From Symsagittifera roscoffensis (Eukaryota; Xenacoelomorpha; Acoela; Convolutidae): a DNA stretch of 64,000 nt. Below are positions 42,733-54,301 of the stretch, piece after piece; position 1 is the first letter of the stretch, and the number at the start of each line of letters is the position of its first letter. The stretch lies in the NCBI RefSeq assembly GCF_963678635.1, contig NC_087063.1, positions 67,560,727-67,624,726 on the forward strand. The letters are read 5' to 3'. The translations under genes were made by a program, and so were the position numbers. The notes under the pieces were generated by a model, which saw nothing but the letters and a program-made list of their open reading frames with translations, searched no databases and had not been told where the DNA came from.

Positions 42733-44110
42733 GACTAGACGAAAAATACCCATACAACGGCGCACACGGAAGATTAACTTATGACATACATGATAAACAC
42801 TGGATACCACACATTGGAATAAATAACCCCTCAAACTGCAAACCAGACACAAAAAATAAAGTATATCAGGAAATAATGTTTTTCGATTGGAAAATACAAC
42901 TCGAAAAAGTACAACTCACACGAGATTTATCAGATAACACAATGATCTATCAAGGAATTAGATTACCTTGCTAAAACGATCCAGGTTTTTTTGACCCTAC
43001 AACACGGACCCAAGCAACAATTGTTTGGTTTCCCGAAGAAACATGCACAACATTTCAAGTAGCGAAAATACACGCTCGAATGACAAAATTTCACGAAAAA
43101 TCAATGTACAGTGCTATTAAATTCCTAGCGCAGTGACTAAGCTCAATTCGAAACAAATGGAAACTTTAGTGGCCATTTAAACAGGCGAAAAACATTTTCT
43201 CCTATGTCAGTTACGACAATCAATTCCATACGAACAAGTAAATCCATCCCGAAATCAAATTACTGATTTTATGAATATTCATAAGATAGAAAATAAATTA
43301 ACACGTTTCCAAATATATCAAGAAACAGAAATTGCATGCAAATACAGAAACCCACTTTATAAAACACAATATTCTGAAATACTTGTCGAATACGAAAAAG
43401 GTTTCGACATGACCACTGGAAAAATAAAGTTTGACCCTTATGCCACAGGTCACCCTCTAAACGAAGGAACATCATACATACCAGTTAACTTTCAAAAAAG
43501 CACAGGTCAACCTGGTGGAAAACTAAAGCCACATGACAGTAGAAGTACACGTTTACAAGAACTATCACTAATGAATAACACCTACTTTGGTAATATTCAT
43601 TATGATATTCACTTAGATGTGAAGTTAGACTACACAATTAGTCGAATTTTTCAAGAAATGTCACTCTCCGAATTAGAAACACTTCACCAATTATGCGAAT
43701 TAGAAAGGACACAAATCCTAGAGTCACTCGCACTAGCGGTATTAAAAATACCCTACGCAAGATACTTATTGTCAGGAAATAGATCAAATTTTCAAGACTA
43801 CGAACGAAATATTTTATGGTTTTATACTTGTACCAAAAAAAGTATCACCACTATATGTTTTTGAAGATAAACGTTGTCATAAAAGAATCCCTATAATCTA
43901 TAAAAATAAAGTACATTTTGTTGACACACTTTCAAGACGAACATATTTTTTTGGATACCGCAGTCCCATTCGGATCAGAAAATAGCCACAATATAGTACA
44001 ATTGAATCCTGATGGAGATAAATATTATCTCCTTACTCCATACCCTACGCTAATGCAACCACTCAAAACAATTTTCACCCGAAAGCATCAGAGCTATTGC
44101 TCGTAATCCA
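42733..44110 (+). pseudogene. envelope-like region, part 3
   Basis: Pieces: VWFPEETCTTFQVAKIHARM (about 43027) in one phase, then the 197-codon frame 43271-43864 with Cys/Tyr/Leu-rich sequence (YQETEIACKYRNPLYKTQYS; LHQLCELERTQ), and 43918-44106. The order and composition continue the surface-domain type seen before. Frameshifts lie near 43265 and 43860. No cleavage site or fusion peptide could be named. Confidence 0.4.
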
Positions 44111-44940
44111 AATATTGATTTACAATCAATTGGAATAAATTCTAAATCAGATATCCAACATCACATTAGAACACAACAATTTCAAGAATTGTTAACACAA
44201 ATGGACACTATACAAAGACAGTCAATTGACCAAAGTTTATGAAAACTTGCCGAAACCGCAGGGTTTGCAGATATTTATACACAAGATTATAGCGGATATT
44301 TTAAAGACATTAAAGACTATATATATTTAAACGGCGAAAAATACAGACCACAAGATATTTCACCTATAAATATTTTCAGTTTTGTCACCCTAAAAAATGA
44401 AATTCTAGCTTTTCTAGGATGGCCCTATTACATCTTAGAAAAATTAACTATCTTATACGCAATGTTTAACTTTATAGGATTTCTTTTCTCACTTTTAAAA
44501 GGAATCTAAAACACATGCGCTATACACACACAAGTAAACAGACAAGCAAGTGTAGCACGCATACTATTTGCAGGATTTTTTGGAATTTTTTCATTATCAA
44601 TAAACAAAATACTTCTAGACGCACAAATAAAAGAATATAACACGAAAATAGCGACAAGACAGAACACTTACGACGAAGAACATAATAATATAGAATTAAC
44701 ACCTACCGCACCACAGTTGCCACCTCTACCACAAAACCATCCATTATCATTAGTCCCACGTAATTTCCGAAACCTAGCAATCACAAATAACCCAAAATCT
44801 AGACCAAACATACCACAAAGTCCCATCCAACATATAATGACACATCATTCACAAAATGATAATACACACGAACAAATTATAGAACAACCCCACACCACCA
44901 CTTTTCAGTCTCAAAATAATCATTTTTTTAGCCCACGATG
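44110..44940 (+). pseudogene. envelope-like region, part 4: membrane anchor and tail
   Basis: One phase from about 44093 on shows a helical region (FQELLTQMDTIQRQSIDQ), a TGA at 44240-44242, a Tyr/Asp-rich segment (GFADIYTQDYSGYFKDIKDY), and hydrophobic spans near 44400-44500 (LGWPYYI...LYAMFNFIGFLFSLL) and 44555-44600 (ARILFAGFFGIFSLSI). A Pro/Asn/His/Gln-rich tail runs to the stop at 44938. The layout (long ectodomain, spans near the end, soluble tail) is that of a membrane glycoprotein. Confidence 0.45.
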
Positions 44941-45019
44941 AGCCGACAACTTGGATCCCTACACCGCTCAAATTCCCACCCAGCCAACCTCCAAACTCCA
45001 ATCACAATAATCCCACTTT

Positions 45020-46848
45020 TTGCTTTCCCACCACCCGATTTTCCGATTATCATCAAGCACGAATTCTGATACTAACTCCGATATTTCAGTTTTATATTCT
45101 ATCTCACAACTTAATAACCCTAATATAGAAACCCCTGACGAATTTGCAGACTCCGAACCATCTCCATCCAATAATTTTCAGACCAACTCCTCAGTTTTTT
45201 CAAAACCAAAAACAAATAATTTACTCCCATCCATTTCCACTCCTTCTTATGCTTCGCAAGTGACCCCAACCTACTCTCCACTTCATTCCGACCGATCATA
45301 TAATAATTCTCCAGATACCCCCCAAATTTCCCAGTTTTTTCAAAACCAAAAACAAATAATTCACTCCCATCCATTTTCACTCCTTCTTATGCTTCGCAAG
45401 TGACCCCAACCTACTCTGCACTTCATTCCGACCGATCATATAATAATTCTCCAGATACCCCCCAAATTTCCCAGGAACTCGATAATTTTATTACCCTACA
45501 GCAACAGTTAATACACCCTAACAGCCTCACAATACATCAATTTTCATCCACAATAGAATCCTCAAACCCACCTACTCCTACACCCTCCTCAGCTTACACT
45601 GTATCATTAGCACAACCATCCACATCCACCGAAACACCTAGTAGCACTAACCGAGCTTATCGCACTTTTAAAAGAAAATTACCGAATCATCCATTCCCGA
45701 CCATACCAGGAACAGCCTGCGAATATATTAATCACCCACAACACCCCAACACGAAAGATTTTCTAGCAATCACCTTACCCTCATTTCCACAATATACATT
45801 AAATACACCTAACGACACTAATGACACACGTAGTTTCGTAGATGAACATGTTTTAATGCCTACATTTCATTGGACAACTTATTATCATTTTATTAATCCC
45901 CTTTGTCTGCCACTAACTAATACTCATGACGACATAGAAAAGAACAAAAACATGTTTTATAGACTCACTGCAACACTAACACCTAGACAATTTACTTACG
46001 TAGGATATAAAAAATTACTAAAAACATTCACTGCACCCCGAGCTAACGAATTTACAATAGAATATTACGACCATAATTTCATCCGAACTAATCAAGACCA
46101 ATTTTTAGATGAAGATCGCTTCGCTAACCCACAACTAACAGAAAAATTTTTCATTAAAACATTATACGTATTCACAATTTGATAGAAAATATGATCACAT
46201 CATTTCTGAAGCACTAATTGATATTCAAGCTTACGAAAGTTTCCAAGACAAATTTCAGTTATTTTCACTAACCTTTCACTTTCTTGCACCACATGAACGC
46301 GATTTGCACTGTTCCCACAACGCACTAAACAAACTCACCTTTATACATACTATCGTTTCATACAAAATCATTTTGATTTGCATACCACATCAAGACAACC
46401 ACACCATTGTTTTCAGTTTCTTAACACAAAATACACATCACCATTTTTCCTTAGTTTCCCTTATTGCATCAAAGATACTAACCTCCACGGCATCCCCCGC
46501 AATTATGACCCAGTAACACAAATGTATATATTTTGTCCCATCACGAAGACCTTTAACGCCGAAGAATCCAGACCCTTCCTTATCCCGCATGAATTTATCC
46601 AGCCTATAGAAATACCAATATTAGAAATCATTCACAAAACTAAATATAACCACAAAATATACAACCTCATTCAAAACACACCTTACGAGTTTGCAGTAGG
46701 CACCGAAGAACTAAAAACCATTAAAGCACTTCAGTTGCTTTGGCCACTGCTCCAAACTAAAAACATCATTCGCATACTAGCCAAATTACTAACAACATCA
46801 GATATGATTCACGACATCTTCCCCCACGGCTTTTTCCCAGACGATTAA
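45020..46848 (+). pseudogene. last gene of the large LTR element, unknown function, frameshifted
   Basis: Frames 45020-45403, 45400-46182, about 46180-46516 and 46378-46848 follow one another in changing phase. The N-terminal part is Ser/Thr/Pro-rich and probably disordered. The rest looks globular (FHWTTYYHFINPLCLPL; FYRLTATLTPRQFTYVGYKK; KTLYVFTI; PYEFAVGTEELKTIKALQL). A 140-bp tandem duplication (45192-45471) explains the first phase change. I recognise no domain. Roughly 600 codons downstream of the envelope-like region is well beyond a standard retrotransposon gene set. A splice-donor-like site follows the stop. Confidence 0.45.
45192..45471. repeat. 140-bp tandem duplication in the last gene
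   Basis: cagttttttcaaaacc occurs at 45192 and 45332 and the copies agree except for a few bases. 140 is not a multiple of 3, so it breaks the frame. Confidence 0.9.
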
Positions 46849-46851
46849 CAG

Positions 46852-46935
46852 GTAAGTATAATTTAAAATACTCTTCACTAATAAATTTAAATTAGTACTA
46901 ACCATTTTTTATTAATGTTTCATTTATATTTCTAG
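46852..46935 (+). other. intron-like segment after the last stop codon
   Basis: A strong donor, cag/gtaagtat at 46852, and an acceptor, tttatatttctag ending at 46935, enclose 84 bp of AT-rich sequence a few bases after the stop at 46846-46848. Prediction from consensus only. Confidence 0.45.
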
Positions 46936-48451
46936 TCTTCATACCACGATCACCTACAAAAACAGAAAAGAAAAATAAAAACACAAACTTGTTAAATTTC
47001 TTTTAAAATCTATTAATATCTTGCACTAAATAATGGAATAAAATTCATACCAAATCTAGTACATTAATCTATAAATTATTTCCCCATGAAGCAGTAAAAT
47101 TAAATACGATGAAAATTTGTAATTTTAAAATTTCCCCCACGCGCAGTAAAATTCAAATTCTATGTATTAAATTGATAAAATGAAAATGCAGTACTAACCT
47201 TTTGATATTTTCAATCACTCGCACAAGAATTCTATCCAAACTCGCACAGATCGCCCACAAAGAATTGTTTAAATAAAGATTTTAAGTTTCAAGTTTTCAC
47301 ACTCAACAACTCTAATACACGATTATAAGTATCAAACTTTCCTTTAACCCGGTTGGAAAGGAATTATATACTAAACCAAACTAACCAACGCAGCTTACTA
47401 AACACCACAAATTATAAAATAACAGCATGACTAAGAAAAGAAAACCAACGGTACCCAAACCGGATAAACCCAGTTCAAAACTGGATAATTTATTCTTTTG
47501 AAGACTATTATAAAATCTAAGAAGAAATAATAAAACACAAAAAAGTCGCAAGACAAACCCATACCAAAAACAATTTGATTTTTGAAAAAAAGGATACGAC
47601 CAAAGTAACATAAGAAAGACCAACATAAACCCAGCATGAAAAGTTATCACATAACAGGACCTCTCAAAGAAACAGCACGAAATCATACTCCCACTCCTGG
47701 CCTAACCCACCAGAGAGGACGTCCTGAGCATGCTCTATAGCCGGCCTAACCCACCGCGCTACATCCACGCTTTGTGACCACACTTCTATTTTTAATAAGA
47801 GGTACTCAAGGGTGAGTAACTCTTCAAAATAACCAAACTAAAACAAAACGCTTTTGTGAAAACGATTAACAAAAATCATGATTAAAAAATTGGATTAACA
47901 TAATTTTATAAACTGTAAATTATACTTTGCAGTATATAGATCAATACACAACAACAAAGACGAACATCCAAAGACTAGATGACCCCATCACACTCGAATA
48001 AAAGAATGGCTAAGCACAACCGATATGCCGTACACAATCACAACTCAAAGGATTTAGAGTACGACTTGACTTCGCAGAAAAGGACTTCATTGAACTAGAC
48101 CAATGACCACCTCGATGTCCAAGTATACGTACAGATCCGAGTTACGAGGCATCCCTTCCACACGATCTCCACGCCATTCCCAGACGAGGTTGAACACAAA
48201 ACAAGTTCTCTACATAATATAGAAAAACCCGTCATAGCAAATCATTTTGAAATCAGATTGATTTCATTGGGGGTCACAGTCGTTGTCACAAGACGACGCA
48301 ACGATTGTATGTCCCTAACTCCAGCGTCCTGGAACTTCTTTAACAAGAGGAACCAGACAAGAATATGATGTCCGCCAAATACCCACGTTCATCATCCATC
48401 CTTCAAATTGCAGAAAGAAACTTCTAAAAAACTCTGTAAAACCCGGATGGG
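46936..48451 (+). other. 1.5-kb 3' untranslated region of the LTR element
   Basis: No supported frame. gcagtaaaatt recurs at 47092 and 47142. gcctaacccacc occurs twice (47700, 47743). The end just before the 3' LTR, ggatggg (48445-48451), is a weak polypurine tract. Confidence 0.45.
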
Positions 48452-48861
48452 TGGAACCTGATCTAAGCTAAATTTTATAATTGGATAAATTGGATATTTT
48501 ACTACTGTAAAATATTTAATATTAACCAATCATAATCCATCTAACTAACAACCAACTTATTTGTAAGTGCTGAAATTACTTGTAATTTCAGCACCAGAGA
48601 GATTTGAATTTAACTTAGAAATTAGTTGCCTCTCCAAGAGAACTTCAGCAGCCGCAATAAACCAGTATACCCTAGATCTATTGAGCCTAGCAGAGACTAG
48701 ATAAACACCCTGAGACTAGTAAGTATAAGAGTAAGATTAGGATCGGTATTAGACTAAGAAGTTGCACGAATCTATCCCGCCGAAAATAAGATAGCGTGAC
48801 GAGCAGACGGTGTACCATATCCGAAATTACTCTATGAGTTAACCACATCGATCTTAACTCA
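48452..48861 (+). repeat. 3' LTR
   Basis: 410-bp partner of 30315-30724, about 13 substitutions apart. aataaa is at 48656-48661 and the 13-bp hairpin starts at 48567. It is followed by ctag (48862-48865). Confidence 0.95.
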
Positions 48862-48865
48862 CTAG

Positions 48866-50636
48866 AGCAGTATTTTTAATGGTTATTTTCTTCATTTTTA
48901 CGAAATAATAATAAAAAAACAAGACACGTATCAAAACACATTTCATTCGAAATTTTTAAAAATTGTATTGTATTTTTTTTTGAACTCTTGAAATAGAAAA
49001 ATTTCATGACTAATCTAAGAATAATAGTTTCTGCGTAGGATCAAACGAGAAGGTTTAGCTAGCTGATCTGTCTCACATTTTTATGTAGAAAACCAGCCAA
49101 CATTGGCATTCCTTCATTGAATCGAGATTGAAAGTGGTTTAATGTGATACATCACTCAACCCTATGTGACGATTATAGATCAAAACTGCTTTTGCGTGAA
49201 GAAAAAATTAGGAAAACTAAAAGGCAGCCCATTGCAAGTTGCATATTATCTCCTAAGGAATGCTCCTAAGATTATATCCTTACCTTGCTCCTAAGAAAAT
49301 TGTTAATTAGAAAGAACGGTAACTAACAAATAGTCGATGTTTGTATCAAATTACGTATAAATTACGTATATAAAATTCTTGTTGCTCTTATTTTTGAGCT
49401 AACAAAAAAAGTGACTGAAGAATCAGTTCGTTCTTTGCATCAAAGGGATGAAGCATTTATTGAAACCATTTTCTTAGAAAATCAAGAACTTCATTTCTGT
49501 TTAATTTTAATTGTGAAAATTTGTAATTACAACAAAATCGACTCTGAATTAAGTTTCTTCTGATATTCAAATTACTAGTCTTGCATCCACTACTAAGGAA
49601 ACATCAATTTTATGGAGCAGAGATGAGTCTGGAAAGTTCTGTACGGAAATCGTAACCAAGTTGATATGTATAACCATTTTATATAACAACAATGAAAGCG
49701 CAAAGTTCCAATGAGTGCGAAGGTTCGATCTAATATCACCAATGTGAATGGATTGTTTGGTGATGTGTTTATCGAAGAATTGGCACTCTGGTTATATTTT
49801 TTCAGAACAAAAATTGGCTCCCCCCCCCCCCCCCCCCCCACCTGCAAATTTTTACTAGAGAAATTTTGTTCACGATATCCGAATGTTACGAAAATTGGCA
49901 ATTAATTAGGCCATGACAAACATATTTGGTCTTCATATTTAACCTTTTAAAATCCACCGTTCCACCATAAAATTGATGCTTATGTGAGGTGGGGGGAGGA
50001 AAAAGAGCCCGAAAACTTAGTTGCAGAACAAATCCGGGTTCATTTTCCTCGCGTAGCTGCAATTGTTCTCGAAATCCAGCTTGAAATAGGGGTTCACTTC
50101 AACCAAGGGTTCCAACAGAGCCGCCTCATTTGGGGGAGATGCAGTGCCAGGCACCAGGCCACAGTACGCTTGGAACCAGACTACGTGAAACAGTTGTTTC
50201 ATAGTCCAATCTTCAAGGTCCTGGAAAGCAGAGAACAGACTGCTATTTTTTGCGTTTCGAATCAAAAATCAGAAGGCACGGTAAAAAATGATGAAAAACT
50301 TCCTCGAGAAATAAAACTTCCAAACTTTAACTTCCAAAATTAAAAAAAATCCTTGTTCAGAAAATCAATTCAGAGAGTTTTTTAATTGATGCGGAAAAAA
50401 ATAATGCCTTGAATGCAAAAAAAGATGTTTTTTTTCCATCAAATTGTTGAAAAAGATTCTTCCTTGTTGATTCTGCTTGAATTAGGAAGCAGAGAAAAAA
50501 AATTGTCTTGAATGTGCTTTTTTTACGAGGACTTTTTAAGATTTAAGATTTGCAAAAAATGCTTTTACATATTTCCTTAAAAAGTACTAAAACTCTAGTA
50601 GTACTGAAAACTACTTGTTCTAATAGTACAAAAAAC
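48866..50636. other. no gene seen; C20 homopolymer
   Basis: AT-rich, with a run of 20 C at 49820-49839 preceded by an aaaattgg context. Frames across it are artefacts. Confidence 0.45.
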
Positions 50637-50946
50637 TATTTAATTATTGGAACATCTAGACAGCCGTACATTTATGGGTAGATCATGTGCGATGCTGTAG
50701 ATTGGTTCATGGACCAAATCAGACAGAATCAAGTAGGAAAACAACAAGCGCTTGTATGCTTCCTCATTGTTAGCAGTAGTCACACTGTAGTTAGTAGACG
50801 GTGGGGTGACTGTTGAATTAGGGTCCCTGATCACTTTGATGCCGTTGATGAGTGGGTCCATTTGCGGCTGGATGCGCGCCAGACACTGGTCCAGAAAAAC
50901 GGAGTCCAAGGACAGAGGGTAGAAACCATGGAACTCTAATCAGATT
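50637..50946 (-). CDS. possible terminal exon of a host gene
   Basis: A minus-strand frame open from about 50945 to TAA at 50640-50642 with C/G-rich third positions unlike its surroundings (ctg gcg cgc atc cag ccg). It reads EFHGFYPLSLDSVFLDQCLA at the start and HEPIYSIAHDLPINVRLS near the end. An ag dinucleotide (attag/agttcc) at the 5' limit could be an acceptor. No family is recognised. It may be part of a host gene or a captured exon. Confidence 0.35.
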
Positions 50947-51228
50947 GTTCCAAAACTTAGTCAGATTGGTTGATATGTAATCAGATTGTTTAAAAACTTT
51001 CTATAAAGTAGTGCTTAAAATGGCATTTTTATTGGCTAATTTTTGAAAACATTCCCGGCGTAGCACAAAATTTTCTCAACAAGTGTCTTTTGTTGCTTCG
51101 AGAAAAAAAAAATTGTTTTATCAGTTTCCTAACTCCCATTTTCATCGGCATCGACCAAAACTAAGAAAGGTACCAACTTTCTTAAGAAAAAGAAAAAAAG
51201 TAAGATTAAAGTTGTTATGTTAAGATTC

Positions 51229-52105
51229 CTAGCTGTATATTATGTATATTATGTTTAATAGATCTTCATTGCTCAAAAAAGAGTTATCTAAGAGAAGTTG
51301 TTTTTTTCTTCTGTTTAGGGCTGTTTTGGACATTTTCTGGTTAAACTCATGACAGTTTATTTCATAGTTAAAAACACAACAGAGAATTTTTTTTTGTATA
51401 TGCAAGGAAATTTTTGTTTTGTATGCTGAACTAGTCGTTAAAGTTTTCAAATCGGTTTTACTTATCACTTCGGTTTTAATATCACTGGGCAAATTTTTGT
51501 GAAAGTTTTTAAAAAAGGAAAGTGAAAATTTAAAAAAAACTCGATAAGAATGAAATCCAGTAGCAGACCTATACAGTTTGCGTATTTCCAGTGCTAATGA
51601 GTCGAAATTCGGCTTCAGCAAAATCATTTTGCTTGGTTATTCTGAGAACATAATGCAGTTGTTTCATGACACCTATGTTTGCAGTACCATATAATAAAAG
51701 TCCATATTAAATAAAAGGTTGCAAAATGCTTTTTATACACATATCAACTGTTTCTTCTTGTAAACTTTTCGTATTTGTTAGAATGGACAGGAAAATGATT
51801 TCAATTTTTTCCTGAGAATAGAAACGTGATTAACAAAACTCCGATCACTGTCTAGTTTTATCCTAAGTATCTAAACGGTTTTCTGTTTTCAGTATCACTT
51901 TGATTCAGTCAAGCTTCAACAATTATTTTCTGTTTTTTTAAACACATTGTTTTTTATCAGTATTGAGGCTGGGAATTTTTTCTTTTTGTCAAACTTCAGT
52001 TTCGCTTAGTGTTATTTGATGTTCTCGAGCATATGCGTTTTTTAATGCTGCAATTAAAATTGCAGTGTCATCACTATAGAGAAAAGTCGAAGTATTTTGC
52101 TGGAT
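51229..52105 (-). pseudogene. LINE RT 3'-half fragment, copy 1
   Basis: On the minus strand LYSDDTAILIAALKNAYARE (near 52085-52030) is the RT catalytic box region (x-S/A-DD). LDSDRSFVNHVSILRKKL (near 51850-51800) is thumb-like. The 132-codon frame 51627-51229 is the LINE C-terminal region (KLYRSATGFHSYRVFF). It is truncated at its 5' side and has stops between pieces. Confidence 0.7.
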
Positions 52106-52121
52106 GAGGTAAAATACCTTT

Positions 52122-52370
52122 TAAAGAGCAGTGGTGAAGTGGTTACGTCTCCGCCTCTCAGTCGAACGGTCGGATGTCCGAGGCCCACCATGATCCGTGC
52201 TCGTTGCTTGAGGGCGAGGCAACATTACCCAGCCCAGAAAAATAACCAAAAAAATTGCATGTAGTTCTTAAGCAGGGTACAACAGCGGTTCGCCGTGATG
52301 AGCTGTACAGCTCGTATGTTGGTCCTATCCTTCGTGGATAAATGATCTTAATAAAGATACAGAAAATAAT
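52122..52370 (+). mobile_element. tRNA-like SINE, copy 1
   Basis: The head tggtgaagtggttacgtctc is A-box-like and gtcggatgtccgagg resembles a degenerate B box. The body has ttgagggcgaggcaacatta and a perfect palindrome gagctgtacagctc. The tail is cttaataaagatacagaaaa. A related unit lies inverted at 52556-52672. Confidence 0.6.
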
Positions 52371-52555
52371 GAGGCCCACTATAAGAAATCTTTCTCAGTT
52401 ACGTTTTTTCTTACTAAGATACTTGAAAACTGAGCGCTTTTGATTTGCAGTGCTTTGTTTAAAAAAAAACAGGTAAGCAAACTGTCATAGAGCAAGATGT
52501 TTGATCCAAATTCTTATCTTAGTTAAAATTATCCACACAAGCAACTTTCTCGGCT

Positions 52556-52672
52556 CTTTTTTGGGCTGGGTAATCTTGCCTCGCCCTCATGCAACGGACA
52601 CAATGGGCCTCGAAAATCCGACCTTTCGATGGAGAGATAGATACGTAATCACTTCACCATCGCCGCCCTTAG
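52556..52672 (-). mobile_element. tRNA-like SINE, second unit (inverted, 5' part)
   Basis: Its reverse complement matches the head and first body part of 52122-52370: ggtgaagtgattacgt, aggtcggattttcgaggccc, and the block gagggcgaggcaagattacc. It is diverged from it. Confidence 0.6.
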
Positions 52673-52974
52673 TCTGAACTTTGCATTTCACTCGATGTAA
52701 GCTACCTATGGGTTGTTTGAGTGTGTCTGTGATGAGATGGAGAGTATTCAGTATAGTCTGTCCCTGGGTGCCCATTCGCACAATCTTTTTGAAAACATTC
52801 CCGGCGTAGCACAAAATTTTCTCAACAAGTGTCTTTTGTTGCTTCGAGAAAAAAAAAATTGTTTTATCAGTTTCCTAACTCCCATTTTCATCGGCATCGA
52901 CCAAAACTAAGAAAGGTACCAACTTTCTTAAGAAAAAGAAAAAAAGTAAGATTAAAGTTGTTATGTTAAGATTC

Positions 52975-53851
52975 CTAGCTGTATATTATGTATATTATGT
53001 TTAATAGATCTTCATTGCTCAAAAAAGAGTTATCTAAGAGAAGTTGTTTTTTTCTTCTGTTTAGGGCTGTTTTGGACATTTTCTGGTTAAACTCATGACA
53101 GTTTATTTCATAGTTAAAAACACAACAGAGAATTTTTTTTTGTATATGCAAGGAAATTTTTGTTTTGTATGCTGAACTAGTCGTTAAAGTTTTCAAATCG
53201 GTTTTACTTATCACTTCGGTTTTAATATCACTGGGCAAATTTTTGTGAAAGTTTTTAAAAAAGGAAAGTGAAAATTTAAAAAAAACTCGATAAGAATGAA
53301 ATCCAGTAGCAGACCTATACAGTTTGCGTATTTCCAGTGCTAATGAGTCGAAATTCGGCTTCAGCAAAATCATTTTGCTTGGTTATTCTGAGAACATAAT
53401 GCAGTTGTTTCATGACACCTATGTTTGCAGTACCATATAATAAAAGTCCATATTAAATAAAAGGTTGCAAAATGCTTTTTATACACATATCAACTGTTTC
53501 TTCTTGTAAACTTTTCGTATTTGTTAGAATGGACAGGAAAATGATTTCAATTTTTTCCTGAGAATAGAAACGTGATTAACAAAACTCCGATCACTGTCTA
53601 GTTTTATCCTAAGTATCTAAACGGTTTTCTGTTTTCAGTATCACTTTGATTCAGTCAAGCTTCAACAATTATTTTCTGTTTTTTTAAATACATTGTTTTT
53701 TATCAGTATTGAGGCTGGGAATTTTTTCTTTTTGTCAAACTTCAGTTTCGCTTAGTGTTATTTGATGTTCTCGAGCATATGCGTTTTTTAATGCTGCAAT
53801 TAAAATTGCAGTGTCATCACTATAGAGAAAAGTCGAAGTATTTTGCTGGAT
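52975..53851 (-). pseudogene. LINE RT 3'-half fragment, copy 2
   Basis: Duplicate of 51229-52105 at offset 1746. The C-terminal 132-codon frame is identical. Confidence 0.7.
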
Positions 53852-53867
53852 GAGGTAAAATACCTTT

Positions 53868-54116
53868 TAAAGAGCAGTGGTGAAGTGGTTACGTCTCCGC
53901 CTCTCAGTCGAACGGTCGGATGTCCGAGGCCCACCATGATCCGTGCTCGTTGCTTGAGGGCGAGGCAACATTACCCAGCCCAGAAAAATAACCAAAAAAA
54001 TTGCATGTAGTTCTTAAGCAGGGTACAACAGCGGTTCGCCGTGATGAGCTGTACAGCTCGTATGTTGGTCCTATCCTTCGTGGATAAATGATCTTAATAA
54101 AGATACAGAAAATAAT
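53868..54116 (+). mobile_element. tRNA-like SINE, duplicated copy
   Basis: Duplicate of 52122-52370 at offset 1746. Confidence 0.6.
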
Positions 54117-54301
54117 GAGGCCCACTATAAGAAATCTTTCTCAGTTACGTTTTTTCTTACTAAGATACTTGAAAACTGAGCGCTTTTGATTTGCAGTGCT
54201 TTGTTTAAAAAAAAACAGGTAAGCAAACTGTCATAGAGCAAGATGTTTGATCCAAATTCTTATCTTAGTTAAAATTATCCACACAAGCAACTTTCTCGGC
54301 T

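Larger units (their letters stand above)
30315..48861 (+). mobile_element. 18.5-kb LTR retroelement with extra genes after integrase
   Basis: Both LTRs are 410 bp, begin tgg and end ctca, and differ at about 13 positions by eye (near 3 percent) without indels. CTAG flanks both sides (30311-30314, 48862-48865) as a 4-bp target duplication. Between them are a primer binding site, leader, pre-capsid frames, capsid, protease, RT, RNase H, integrase, and about 6 kb more of frames: small basic, small hydrophobic, membrane/envelope-like and a last unknown frame. RNase H between RT and a DD(35)E integrase fits Ty3/gypsy order. The size is well above the 5-9 kb usual for such elements. At least a dozen stops and several frameshifts make it non-functional. 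The coding strand is A-rich and G-poor throughout. Confidence 0.93.

Noticed and set aside
34352-44242. Reassignment of TGA to Trp (alternative code)
   Set aside because: TAA and TAG stops and frameshifts occur in the same frames, and other elements here use TGA as stop; decay explains it.
52290-52330. gtgatgagctgtacagctcg in the SINE as a hammerhead core
   Set aside because: A stem II-like palindrome is present but the following GAAA is absent.
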